Shown: one piece after another, positions 1-6,180 of the stretch | Position numbering within the stretch: the stretch's first letter is position 1 | Layout: each line of letters opens with the position of its first letter | NCBI GenBank assembly: GCA_937880705.1 | Contig: CALGRZ010000005.1 | Span: forward strand, 1 to 10,765 | Reading direction: 5' to 3' | Length of the DNA: 10,765 nucleotides | Source: an uncultured Alistipes sp. | GTDB lineage: Bacteria; Bacteroidota; Bacteroidia; Bacteroidales; Rikenellaceae | Translations under genes and position numbers: made by a program | Notes under the pieces: model-generated | Seen by the model: the letters and a program-made list of their open reading frames with translations, nothing else | The model's database searches: none | Told to the model about the DNA's origin: nothing

Positions 1-951
1 GCAGCTATCAAGGCTAAGGAGCAGAACGATGAGGAGAAGTTGGGCAAGTTGCTCAACGATGCTAAGTACGAGGATCCCACTATCCTTGTTGAGTACTCTA
101 AGGAGCTTAAGCAGACCATCATTCAGGGTCAGGGTGAGCACCACCTCAACATCCTCAAGCAGCGTCTTTCGACCGAGAATAAGATGGAGGTTGAGTTCTT
201 CGCTCCCAAGATTCCTTATCGTGAGACTATCACCAAGGTAGCTCAGGCCGACTACCGCCACAAGAAGCAGTCTGGTGGTTCTGGTCAGTTTGGTGAGGTT
301 CATATGGTTATCGAGCCCTACTACGAGGGTATGCCTGAGCCTTCTAAGTACAAGGTTAACGGTCAGGAGATTGCCGTTAGCGTTAAGGGTAAGGAGGAGT
401 ATGATATGCCTTGGGGCGGTAAGTTGCAGTACTACAACTCTATCGTTGGTGGTGCTATCGACGCACGCTTTATGCCCGCTATCTTGAAGGGTATTATGGA
501 GAAGATGGACGAGGGTCCGTTGACAGGTTCTTACGCTCGCGATATCCGCGTTGTCATCTACTACGGTAAGATGCACCCAGTAGATTCAAACGAGCTTTCG
601 TTTAAGCTTGCCGGCCGTAACGCCTTCAAGGAGGCCTTCCGCAATGCCGGCCCGAAGATTATGGAGCCTATCTACAACGTAGAGGTGCTTACACCCAGCG
701 AGTATATGGGTTCGGTTATGAGCGATTTGCAGAACCGTCGCGCGATGATCATGGGTATGGAGTCTGACAAGGGCTTCGACCGCCTCAACGCCCGCGTGCC
801 TCTGGCAGAGCTCTACCGCTACTCGACTTCACTGTCGTCGTTGACCTCGGGTGCTGCAACCTACACCATGCAGTTTGCATCATACGAGCAGGTACCTGCC
901 GACGTACAGGATAAGTTGCTCAAGGCTTACACCGACACTGACGAGGAGTAG
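1..951 (+). CDS. fusA: Elongation factor G paralog (EF-G2/FusA2-like), C-terminal part
   Basis: The frame is open from the first base to a TAG at 949-951, giving the last 316 residues of a translational GTPase of about 700 aa; the GTPase domain lies outside the window. Domain III shows GQGEHHLNIL. Domain IV shows YRETITK, HKKQSGGSGQFGEV (the EF-G QSGGxGQxGxV signature) and HPVDSNELSFKLAGRNAFKEAF. Domain V shows EPIYNVEVLTPSEYMGSVMSDLQNRRA. EF-G acts in the cytoplasm in ribosomal translocation. Canonical EF-G has different residues at several of these places (QSGGRGQYGHV; an ending around FGYATDLRS), whereas this one ends ELYRYSTSLSSLTSG. That fits the second EF-G of Bacteroidetes better than housekeeping FusA. 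In Bacteroides thetaiotaomicron such a paralog, EF-G2, is reported to work without GTP hydrolysis. Whether that applies here cannot be judged without the N-terminus. The family call is very secure; the paralog call is moderate. Confidence 0.95.
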   Translation, partial: AAIKAKEQNDEEKLGKLLNDAKYEDPTILVEYSKELKQTIIQGQGEHHLNILKQRLSTENKMEVEFFAPKIPYRETITKVAQADYRHKKQSGGSGQFGEVHMVIEPYYEGMPEPSKYKVNGQEIAVSVKGKEEYDMPWGGKLQYYNSIVGGAIDARFMPAILKGIMEKMDEGPLTGSYARDIRVVIYYGKMHPVDSNELSFKLAGRNAFKEAFRNAGPKIMEPIYNVEVLTPSEYMGSVMSDLQNRRAMIMGMESDKGFDRLNARVPLAELYRYSTSLSSLTSGAATYTMQFASYEQVPADVQDKLLKAYTDTDEE

Positions 952-970
952 TACCTCGGCAGCATAAGAA

Positions 971-1002
971 GAGCGGGATGTCCATTAAGGGACATCCCGC
1001 TT
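971..1002. terminator. Intrinsic terminator between convergent genes, probably bidirectional
   Basis: An 11-bp perfect GC-rich stem (GCGGGATGTCC at 973-983 with GGACATCCCGC at 990-1000), extendable by A-U and G-U pairs, closes a 6-nt loop. It is followed on the plus strand by TTCTATTATATA and on the minus strand by TCTTCTTAT. It starts 20 bp after the EF-G stop. The dapD stop lies about 100 bp away on the other side, so the hairpin can serve both convergent transcripts. The U-tracts are imperfect, more so on the minus strand. Confidence 0.85.
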
Positions 1003-1021
1003 CTATTATATACATAAGTAT

Positions 1022-1095
1022 CGCTCGTTTGATCCTTGTTGCGTGGTCTATACTTTGCCGCTCGCTCGATCCTTGCCGCGTGGTCGATCCTCTGC
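1022..1095. repeat. Nested tandem repeat, 2 x 37 bp, each made of two diverged ~18-bp halves
   Basis: Copy 1 (1022-1058) and copy 2 (1059-1095) are adjacent and match at 30 of 37 positions by eye; five of the seven differences are C/T. Read on the minus strand, each copy splits into a 19-nt part (GGCAGAGGATCGACCACGC type) and an 18-nt part (GGCAAGGATCGAGCGAGC type). These share a GGCAaaGGATCGA core, so the region is really four alternating 19/18 units. It lies between the EF-G terminator and the dapD stop, in the 3' trailer of dapD. No open frame or clear hairpin explains it. Confidence 0.8.
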
Positions 1096-1105
1096 CGCTT
1101 GTGGC

Positions 1106-1930
1106 TTACGATATCGCGAAGTCGCGCAGGGCGTCGTTCAGCGACGTCTTCTTGTCGGTAGACTCCTTGCGGTGGCCGATGATCAGGGCGCACTGCACGC
1201 CGTAGTCACCCGCGGGGAAGTGTTTGGTATAGGTTCCCGATACCACCACCGAGCGGGGAGGCACATAGCCCTTGTACTCCTTGGGCTCGCTGCCCGTCAC
1301 GTCGATGATGTGTGTCGAGCCTGTTATGACGGTGTTGGAGCCCAGCACCGCCTCGCGGCAGATGTGTGCACCCTCAACAACTATTGAGCGTGAGCCGATG
1401 AAGCAGTTGTCCTCGATGATGACGGGCGAGGCCTGCACGGGCTCCAGCACGCCACCTATGCCCACGCCACCCGAGAGGTGTACGTTCTTGCCTATCTGTG
1501 CGCATGAGCCTACCGTGGCCCATGTGTCCACCATCGTGCCGCTGTCGACATAGGCACCTATGTTGACATACGACGGCATGAGTATCGCTCCGGGGGCGAT
1601 GTATGCGCCGTAGCGTGCCACGGCATGGGGCACAACTCTTACGCCCAGCTCCTCGTAGCCGCGCTTAAGCTCCATCTTGTCGTACCACTCCAGCTCACCG
1701 GCGCGCATCGTGCGCATGGTCTGTATGGGGAAGTACATGATAATCGCCTTCTTGACCCACTCGTTGACCTGCCAGAGGCTATTCTCGGCATCCAGGGGCT
1801 CGGCACAGCGTAGCTTGCCCTTGTCTACGGCCTCGACAACGCGGCGTATGGCCTCGCGTACCTCGTCCTGTGCCAACATCTCGCGCTGTTCCCACGCGCT
1901 CTCGATCAGTATCTTCTCTCTTTGAAACAT
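1106..1930 (-). CDS. dapD: 2,3,4,5-tetrahydropyridine-2,6-dicarboxylate N-succinyltransferase (DapD)
   Basis: The 274-aa product matches the length of classical DapD. This cytoplasmic enzyme transfers succinyl from succinyl-CoA to tetrahydrodipicolinate, an early step of the succinylase route to meso-diaminopimelate (peptidoglycan) and lysine. Residues 1-95 form the helical N-terminal domain. Residues about 100-210 carry the hexapeptide repeats of a left-handed beta-helix, with family blocks MVDTWATVGSCAQIG, HLSGGVGIGGVLEP and IIEDNCFIGSRSIVVEGA. The tail holds YTKHFPAGDYGVQCALIIGHR. The ATG at 1930 is preceded, reading the minus strand, by AGGATAAAGAGT, a weak purine-rich leader. The gene follows msrC after 76 bp holding a small hairpin but no convincing TAnnTTTG box, so it may be read from the upstream operon. 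Nothing in it looks damaged. Confidence 0.96.
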   Translation of the reverse strand: MFQREKILIESAWEQREMLAQDEVREAIRRVVEAVDKGKLRCAEPLDAENSLWQVNEWVKKAIIMYFPIQTMRTMRAGELEWYDKMELKRGYEELGVRVVPHAVARYGAYIAPGAILMPSYVNIGAYVDSGTMVDTWATVGSCAQIGKNVHLSGGVGIGGVLEPVQASPVIIEDNCFIGSRSIVVEGAHICREAVLGSNTVITGSTHIIDVTGSEPKEYKGYVPPRSVVVSGTYTKHFPAGDYGVQCALIIGHRKESTDKKTSLNDALRDFAIS

Positions 1931-1960
1931 ACTCTTTATCCTGTTTTAATATTTGCTATT

Positions 1961-1974
1961 CAGACTTTCGTCTG
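1961..1974 (-). other. Small GAAA-tetraloop hairpin between msrC and dapD
   Basis: On the minus strand CAGAC-GAAA-GTCTG forms a 5-bp stem with a GNRA loop, in the 76-bp gap before dapD. No U-tract follows (AATAGCAAAT), so it is unlikely to be a simple terminator. It could be an mRNA-stability or processing element, or chance. Confidence 0.45.
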
Positions 1975-2006
1975 TCGGTTAATCTGCATCGGTTGTATAG
2001 GCCGCT

Positions 2007-2474
2007 CTATATCAGTGCTGTGATGCGCTCCAGCCACTGGCGGTCGCACTCATCAAACGTGGCAAGGTGCTCGCTGTCGATGTCGAGTACTGCCACAACC
2101 CTGCCATCGTGGAGTATGGGCACTACAATCTCGCTACGCGATAGCGAGCTGCATGCTATATGTCCGGGGAATTGCTCTACGTCGTCGACTACCAGCGTGC
2201 AGCCCTTATGCCATGCCGTGCCACAGACACCGCGACCATAGGCTATGCGGCAACATGCCACCGGACCCTGAAATGGGCCGAGGATAAGCTCTTCGCCCAC
2301 AACACGATAGAAGCCTGTCCACCAGAAGTGGAAGGTGTGGTGGATCATGGCGGCGATGTTTGCCATGCGGGCTATGGGGTCGCTCTCGCCCTCCACGAGT
2401 GTTGCTATCTGCTTGTATAGCAGGCTGTATCTCTTGTGCTTGTCGCCCTCGGCGATGATAAACTCTTCGGCCAT
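2007..2474 (-). CDS. msrC: Free methionine-(R)-sulfoxide reductase (GAF-domain fRMsr)
   Basis: The 155-aa protein is a single GAF domain of the fRMsr type, which reduces free methionine-(R)-sulfoxide to methionine with thioredoxin as usual partner. It is a cytoplasmic oxidative-stress repair enzyme. Diagnostic strings are WWTGFYRVV, ELILGPFQGPVACCRI, GRGVCGTA, FPGHIACSS, SRSEIVVPI and VLDIDS. Cys74, Cys84 and Cys108 are spaced 10 and 24 residues apart, the same as the three catalytic and resolving cysteines of E. coli fRMsr (84/94/118). Extra cysteines occur at 75 and 92. No signal peptide is seen. The ATG lies 2 bp after the stop of the upstream regulator gene, so the two genes are almost certainly cotranscribed and probably translationally coupled. 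Family assignment is firm; a role in the regulator's response is not shown. Confidence 0.93.
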   Translation of the reverse strand: MAEEFIIAEGDKHKRYSLLYKQIATLVEGESDPIARMANIAAMIHHTFHFWWTGFYRVVGEELILGPFQGPVACCRIAYGRGVCGTAWHKGCTLVVDDVEQFPGHIACSSLSRSEIVVPILHDGRVVAVLDIDSEHLATFDECDRQWLERITALI

Positions 2475-2476
2475 GG

Positions 2477-4153
2477 CTACTTGCCTATGATCTTTATGCG
2501 CTCCTCGAACGAACTGCGGTCATCCAGCGCGTTGTTCTTGGTGCGTGCGCGGTAGTTGTAGATGGTATTTACCGAGTAGCGTAGTAGCGAGGCTATGCGC
2601 GAAGAGTCGGTGATACCCAGACGTATAAGGGCGAAGATGCGAAGCTCGGTGTTGAGCTTCTCGCCCTTCTTAAGCTCGATGTGTGCATCGGGGCGCAGCA
2701 GGGCGTTGAACTCCTCCACGAAGCGCGGGTAGAGCGAGAGGAAGGCGTTGTCGAACATCTCGTAGAAGTTGTCCAGCTCCTCGTCCATCAGGCTCGACGA
2801 TGAGAGCTCCCTCTCTAACTCGGCAGCCTTGCCTTGCGAGAGCTTGCGGCGCACGTTGCGCTGCATGGTGGTCAGCTTCTCGATATAGTCCGAGCACATC
2901 GAGAGGAAGAGACCGATGTACTCCTCCTTGACGATGTTGGCCTCGCGCAGCTCGCTGTTCATGGCCTCGAGACGCTCGTTGAGGCGTTGTAGCTCCTCGT
3001 TGCTGTGGCCGATGTGCTCGTTCATCTCGCGGATGCGGCGGGCATCGCGGCCCGAGCGTACAAGCAGTGATGCCATATAGCAGCAGCCTCCAAACAGCAC
3101 TATGGCCAGTATCGAGATGATGATGATGAAGAGCCGTGAACGCTCCTGCTCGCGCTCAATCTCCTCGCGCTGAAGTGTCTGCTTGGCGTGGTAGGCGCGC
3201 TCGATGTCGGGTATCACACCCGATATCTGCCAGGGGCGCAGCTTGGCGTTGTAGTAGAGGGCATCGTTGAGCGAGATGGTGATGTAGCGGAAGGCGCGGT
3301 CTATCTCGTCACGCTCCAGGAGGTTTTGTGCCAGACTGCACAGCGAGGCATTGTCCTTTGTTGCCGAGCGCATGTCGGCCATTGCCGAGCGTGCGAACCA
3401 CTCGACCATCTCGTCACGACGCTCCAGAGCCTCGCAGATGCGGCCGAGGTCATAGGAGTACATGGCGTACTCATGCTCGTCGGGCTTAAACGATGAGAGT
3501 AGCGCGCGGCTGATCTTCTCGGCATCCTCCCAGCGGCCACTGCTCATGTGGTTGCGCACGATGATATACTGATGCACAGTCTCGTCGGGTGTGGTAGACT
3601 CTAAGATGCGCTCGCGGTAGTACATCATCTTATACCCTGCGCGCATCTTAACATCCTGATCCGACGTGTAGTGCATGAAGTCGGAGTGGAAGCGGTGCTG
3701 GGCACTGTAGTACTTCACCCTCTGATCGCGGTTGAGGTGCAGGGTGTCGATACCGCTGTCGAGCAGCTTGCTGGCCTCGAAGAACATGCCCGAGGTGGTG
3801 TAGAGCAGTGCGCGGTCTATGTTCACTTCGGCGATGAGCGAGCGATCCTTCAGCTCTCGTGCCACGCGCTCGCGCTCGTTGAGCATCTGCATGGCGTTGT
3901 CGAACTGGAACGAGCGGTACTCCTTGTAGAGCATGGTGTAGGTGTTGTACTGCTGTTGCAGCGAGATGTTGGGCTCGTCGAGGAGGTTGCGTATGTTCTT
4001 TATGCGTGCAAGACGGTTTTGCACGAAGCCCTCGGAGAGGTCGATAGTCTTGTCAAGTTCTTCAAGGATTGGCAGTTGTGCCGAGGCCGTGGGTGATGCC
4101 GCAAGGCCCGCGAACAGGAGTAGGATTGTTGGTAGCAGTAGACGTAGTTTCAT
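2477..4153 (-). CDS. Membrane-anchored helical-repeat regulator with C-terminal HTH-like region (DUF6377 type)
   Basis: The 558-aa product starts with a cleavable-looking signal peptide (cleavage near ASA|Q, residue 25). A mostly helical TPR-like sensor region follows (about 35-330), presumably periplasmic. One transmembrane segment lies at about 341-365 (LFIIIISILAIVLFGGCCYM), then a coiled coil (about 370-410) and a cytoplasmic domain with EEYIGLFLSMCSDYIEKL. The end, LNTELRIFALIRLGITDSSRIASLLRYSVNTIYNYRARTKN (in blocks 500-520 and 521-540), resembles a LuxR-like helix-turn-helix. The layout fits Bacteroidetes DUF6377-type one-piece transmembrane regulators. No kinase or receiver domain is present. 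It is divergent from the GH30/CotH pair, so it may control that pair in response to an envelope or glycan signal; this is inference. The signal peptide supports the ATG at 4153, which lies only 7 nt from a TATCTTTG box. Confidence 0.85.
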   Translation of the reverse strand: MKLRLLLPTILLLFAGLAASPTASAQLPILEELDKTIDLSEGFVQNRLARIKNIRNLLDEPNISLQQQYNTYTMLYKEYRSFQFDNAMQMLNERERVARELKDRSLIAEVNIDRALLYTTSGMFFEASKLLDSGIDTLHLNRDQRVKYYSAQHRFHSDFMHYTSDQDVKMRAGYKMMYYRERILESTTPDETVHQYIIVRNHMSSGRWEDAEKISRALLSSFKPDEHEYAMYSYDLGRICEALERRDEMVEWFARSAMADMRSATKDNASLCSLAQNLLERDEIDRAFRYITISLNDALYYNAKLRPWQISGVIPDIERAYHAKQTLQREEIEREQERSRLFIIIISILAIVLFGGCCYMASLLVRSGRDARRIREMNEHIGHSNEELQRLNERLEAMNSELREANIVKEEYIGLFLSMCSDYIEKLTTMQRNVRRKLSQGKAAELERELSSSSLMDEELDNFYEMFDNAFLSLYPRFVEEFNALLRPDAHIELKKGEKLNTELRIFALIRLGITDSSRIASLLRYSVNTIYNYRARTKNNALDDRSSFEERIKIIGK

Positions 4154-4160
4154 AGTAATG

Positions 4161-4168
4161 CAAAGATA
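4161..4168 (-). promoter_or_regulatory. Promoter -7 box for the regulator operon, implying a near-leaderless mRNA
   Basis: The minus strand reads TATCTTTG, a perfect TAnnTTTG box of the Bacteroidetes primary sigma factor, with 7 nt between it and the ATG at 4153. Transcription would start within a few bases of the start codon. The -33 element is weak (no TTTG at the right distance). The box is also the edge of the repeat unit at 4161-4248. Confidence 0.6.
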
Positions 4169-4256
4169 CGAAAAAGAATTTAGTATTCATCACTTGACGG
4201 GCTATTTTATTGCAGGAGTATCCTGTTATAAGGAGCATCGCAAGATGCCAAAGATA
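4161..4256 (-). repeat. Diverged solitary copy of the ~87-bp promoter-hairpin repeat
   Basis: An 88-bp unit runs from CAAAGATA at 4161 to GATGC at 4248, and a second CAAAGATA follows at 4249-4256. It shares the order of blocks with the tandem units at 9375-9548: CAAAGATA, GAAAAAG, a TCACTT block followed by GGCT, TTTATTGCAG, then a GCATC..GATGC hairpin touching the next CAAAGATA. Here the hairpin is GCATC-GCAA-GATGC (4235-4248). The second hairpin differs: CAGGA-GTA-TCCTG at 4213-4225 replaces the CCTC/GAGG stem. Similarity is moderate, but the conserved blocks and near-equal length argue for common descent. Confidence 0.65.
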
Positions 4257-4370
4257 GCAAATATTTTTTAAATACCATACTCATGAACCACTTTTGTGTA
4301 GCGTTATTCGGTTTATTATCAGGGCGTTTTTTGCTCCGCGACCTATATTTTTGCTGTATGCGGTGTATGA

Positions 4371-4404
4371 TGTGGCAATAGCACCAAAAAAAATTGTAAC
4401 TTTG
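4371..4404 (+). promoter_or_regulatory. Promoter for the GH30/CotH operon
   Basis: TAACTTTG at 4397-4404 fits TAnnTTTG exactly. A TGTG at 4371-4374, 22 bp upstream, is a 3-of-4 match to the -33 TTTG. The start point would fall near 4408, leaving an A-rich leader of about 30 nt with no Shine-Dalgarno sequence. A second match, TATTTTTG at 4346-4353, lacks a correctly spaced -33 element. Confidence 0.65.
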
Positions 4405-4438
4405 TAACTAATAATATTAAAACCAAAATCGAGCAACT

Positions 4439-6178
4439 ATGATACGACGAAGCATCCTCTGGCTTATGGCACTGCTTGTTGCAAGCACAACGGCATGCGG
4501 CGGTGATGGCCCCTCGCAGGAGCCACCCAAACCCGAAACAAAAACGGAGATAACCCTCGAGTTAGCCTCTTGCACCGAGCATAAGGTGGTGGTGGATGTC
4601 ACCATTGCCAATGCCGACGTGGCCTATGTGTTGCTTAAGGAGGCCGGCAGTGCTACACCTGCGCTTGGCGATATGATCAAGGGGCGCAAGCTCACAGCCT
4701 CGTCAAGTGTCGAGTTTGATGCTTTGGAGTCGGGTGTCGAGTATCGCATATTTGGTGTTGCGGGGCTCAATGGCATCTACACCGGCATCCACAGCCTCGA
4801 TGTGCGCACGGAGGGCAACATCGACTACAACTACCCCGATGAGGGTGTCAAGCTCTTCAGCTCGACGGCCGATAAGAGGCTGCTGCTCAAGGAGGTGGCT
4901 ACGAGCGATGTCAGCACGCTGAAGGATGGTGCTGCGACGCTTACCATCGATGCCTCGACACGCTACCAGAAGATGGAGGGCTTTGGCCCTGCCATCACAG
5001 GCTCGTCGGCCTATAACCTGCTGAAGATGAGCGACAAGGATAGAGATCGTATCCTGCGTGCAGCCTTTCATCCCACCGAGGGCCTCGGCTACAACTACAT
5101 CCGTGTGTCGATAGGCTGCTCGGACTTCTCGCTCGGGGAGTACACATGGTGCGATCAGGAGGGTCTCGAGTTCTTCGGTGTGCATGACGATGATCGCAAC
5201 TACCTCTTCCCCGTGTTGCGTGAGATTCTGGCCATCAACCCCGATGTGAAGATTATCGCCGCCCCGTGGACGGCACCGCGCTGGATGAAGCTCAACCGCT
5301 ATAACAACGACCCGCACTACGAGTGGGTGGGTGGTCGTCTCAATCCCGACTACTATGACGAGTATGCCGACTATCTGGTGATGTGGGTCGAGGAGATGGA
5401 GCTCAACGGCTTCGAGATCGAGTCTATAACACCCCAGAATGAGCCTCTGCATGATGGTAACTCGGCCTCGACATATATGTCGTGGGAGCAGCAGCGCAAC
5501 TTTATCAAGGATCACCTTGGCCCGAAGTTCGAGGCGGCAGGCCTCGACACCAAGATATGGATCTACGACCACAACTTCGATGTTACGGACTTCGTGAAGA
5601 ACATATACAGGGATGCCGAGGCATCGAAGTATGTCGAGGGCTCGGCATGGCACGCCTATGGCGGTAGCTCGTCGGCCCTTGCCTCGGTACACTCGGCCGA
5701 CCCCAGCAAGAGCATCTACTTCACCGAGCAGAGCATCGGCACATGGTGTCCGAACTTCGGTGATAACCTGCTGTGGCACATCCGTGAGGTATGCCTCGGC
5801 ACGATAAACAACTACTGCCGTGCCGTGGTGCTGTGGAACTTTATGCTCGATGCGCAGCGTGGCCCCAACCGTCCGGGTGGCTGCACCACATGCTACGGCT
5901 TTGTCGATTGCGATGCCTCATACTCGTACAACACCCTGACCTACCGCAGCCATTGGTACGCCATAGGCCACATGTCAAAGGTCGTTAAGCGCGATGCCGT
6001 GCGCCTGAAGTCCTCGGCATCGGGCATTGCAGCCTCGGCCTTCGAGAACCCCGATGGTACACTCTCGGCCGTAGTGCTCAACGACTCGGATAGCGACAAG
6101 CAGGTGGTTGTAAGGAGCCCCAAGGGTGACTTCCTCTTCGATGCCCCCGCACGCTCGGTACACTCGCTCATCTGGTAG
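4439..6178 (+). CDS. GH30-family glycoside hydrolase lipoprotein with N-terminal Ig/FN3-like domain
   Basis: The 579-aa protein opens with a lipoprotein signal ending STTAC (lipidated Cys20), so it should be anchored in the envelope. A proline-rich linker and an Ig/FN3-like beta domain (about 36-125, VEYRIFGVAG) precede the catalytic domain (about 165-515). The catalytic domain has the GH30 landmarks MEGFGPAITGSSAY, IRVSIGCSDFS, IIAAPWTAPRWMK, ITPQNEP with acid/base Glu335, GSAWHAYGG, and YFTEQS with nucleophile Glu430. A small beta domain (about 520-579) closes it, as usual in GH30. GH30 enzymes are retaining hydrolases acting on beta-1,6-glucan, xylan, beta-glucosides or glucosylceramide. 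The subfamily cannot be fixed by eye, though the resemblance is to the glucosylceramidase/beta-1,6-glucanase side. No SusC/SusD pair is visible nearby. The stop overlaps a possible start of the next gene. Confidence 0.93.
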   Translation: MIRRSILWLMALLVASTTACGGDGPSQEPPKPETKTEITLELASCTEHKVVVDVTIANADVAYVLLKEAGSATPALGDMIKGRKLTASSSVEFDALESGVEYRIFGVAGLNGIYTGIHSLDVRTEGNIDYNYPDEGVKLFSSTADKRLLLKEVATSDVSTLKDGAATLTIDASTRYQKMEGFGPAITGSSAYNLLKMSDKDRDRILRAAFHPTEGLGYNYIRVSIGCSDFSLGEYTWCDQEGLEFFGVHDDDRNYLFPVLREILAINPDVKIIAAPWTAPRWMKLNRYNNDPHYEWVGGRLNPDYYDEYADYLVMWVEEMELNGFEIESITPQNEPLHDGNSASTYMSWEQQRNFIKDHLGPKFEAAGLDTKIWIYDHNFDVTDFVKNIYRDAEASKYVEGSAWHAYGGSSSALASVHSADPSKSIYFTEQSIGTWCPNFGDNLLWHIREVCLGTINNYCRAVVLWNFMLDAQRGPNRPGGCTTCYGFVDCDASYSYNTLTYRSHWYAIGHMSKVVKRDAVRLKSSASGIAASAFENPDGTLSAVVLNDSDSDKQVVVRSPKGDFLFDAPARSVHSLIW

Positions 6179-6180
6179 TG

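Noticed and set aside
1022..1095. Possible CRISPR-like array
   Set aside because: The 37-bp copies are directly adjacent with no spacers, and no cas-like genes are present.
3671..4096. Plus-strand open frame of 141 codons opposite the regulator gene
   Set aside because: It is an antisense shadow rich in Val/Glu/Leu, with no start context or homology signature.
4346..4353. Second TAnnTTTG match as a GH30 promoter
   Set aside because: The nearest TTTG is only 12 bp upstream, too close for a -33 element; the match at 4397-4404 is better placed.
4703..5779. Long open frame on the minus strand (358 codons) opposite the GH30 gene
   Set aside because: It lies wholly antisense to a gene with clear catalytic motifs, has no recognisable domains, and follows from the codon bias of the plus-strand gene.
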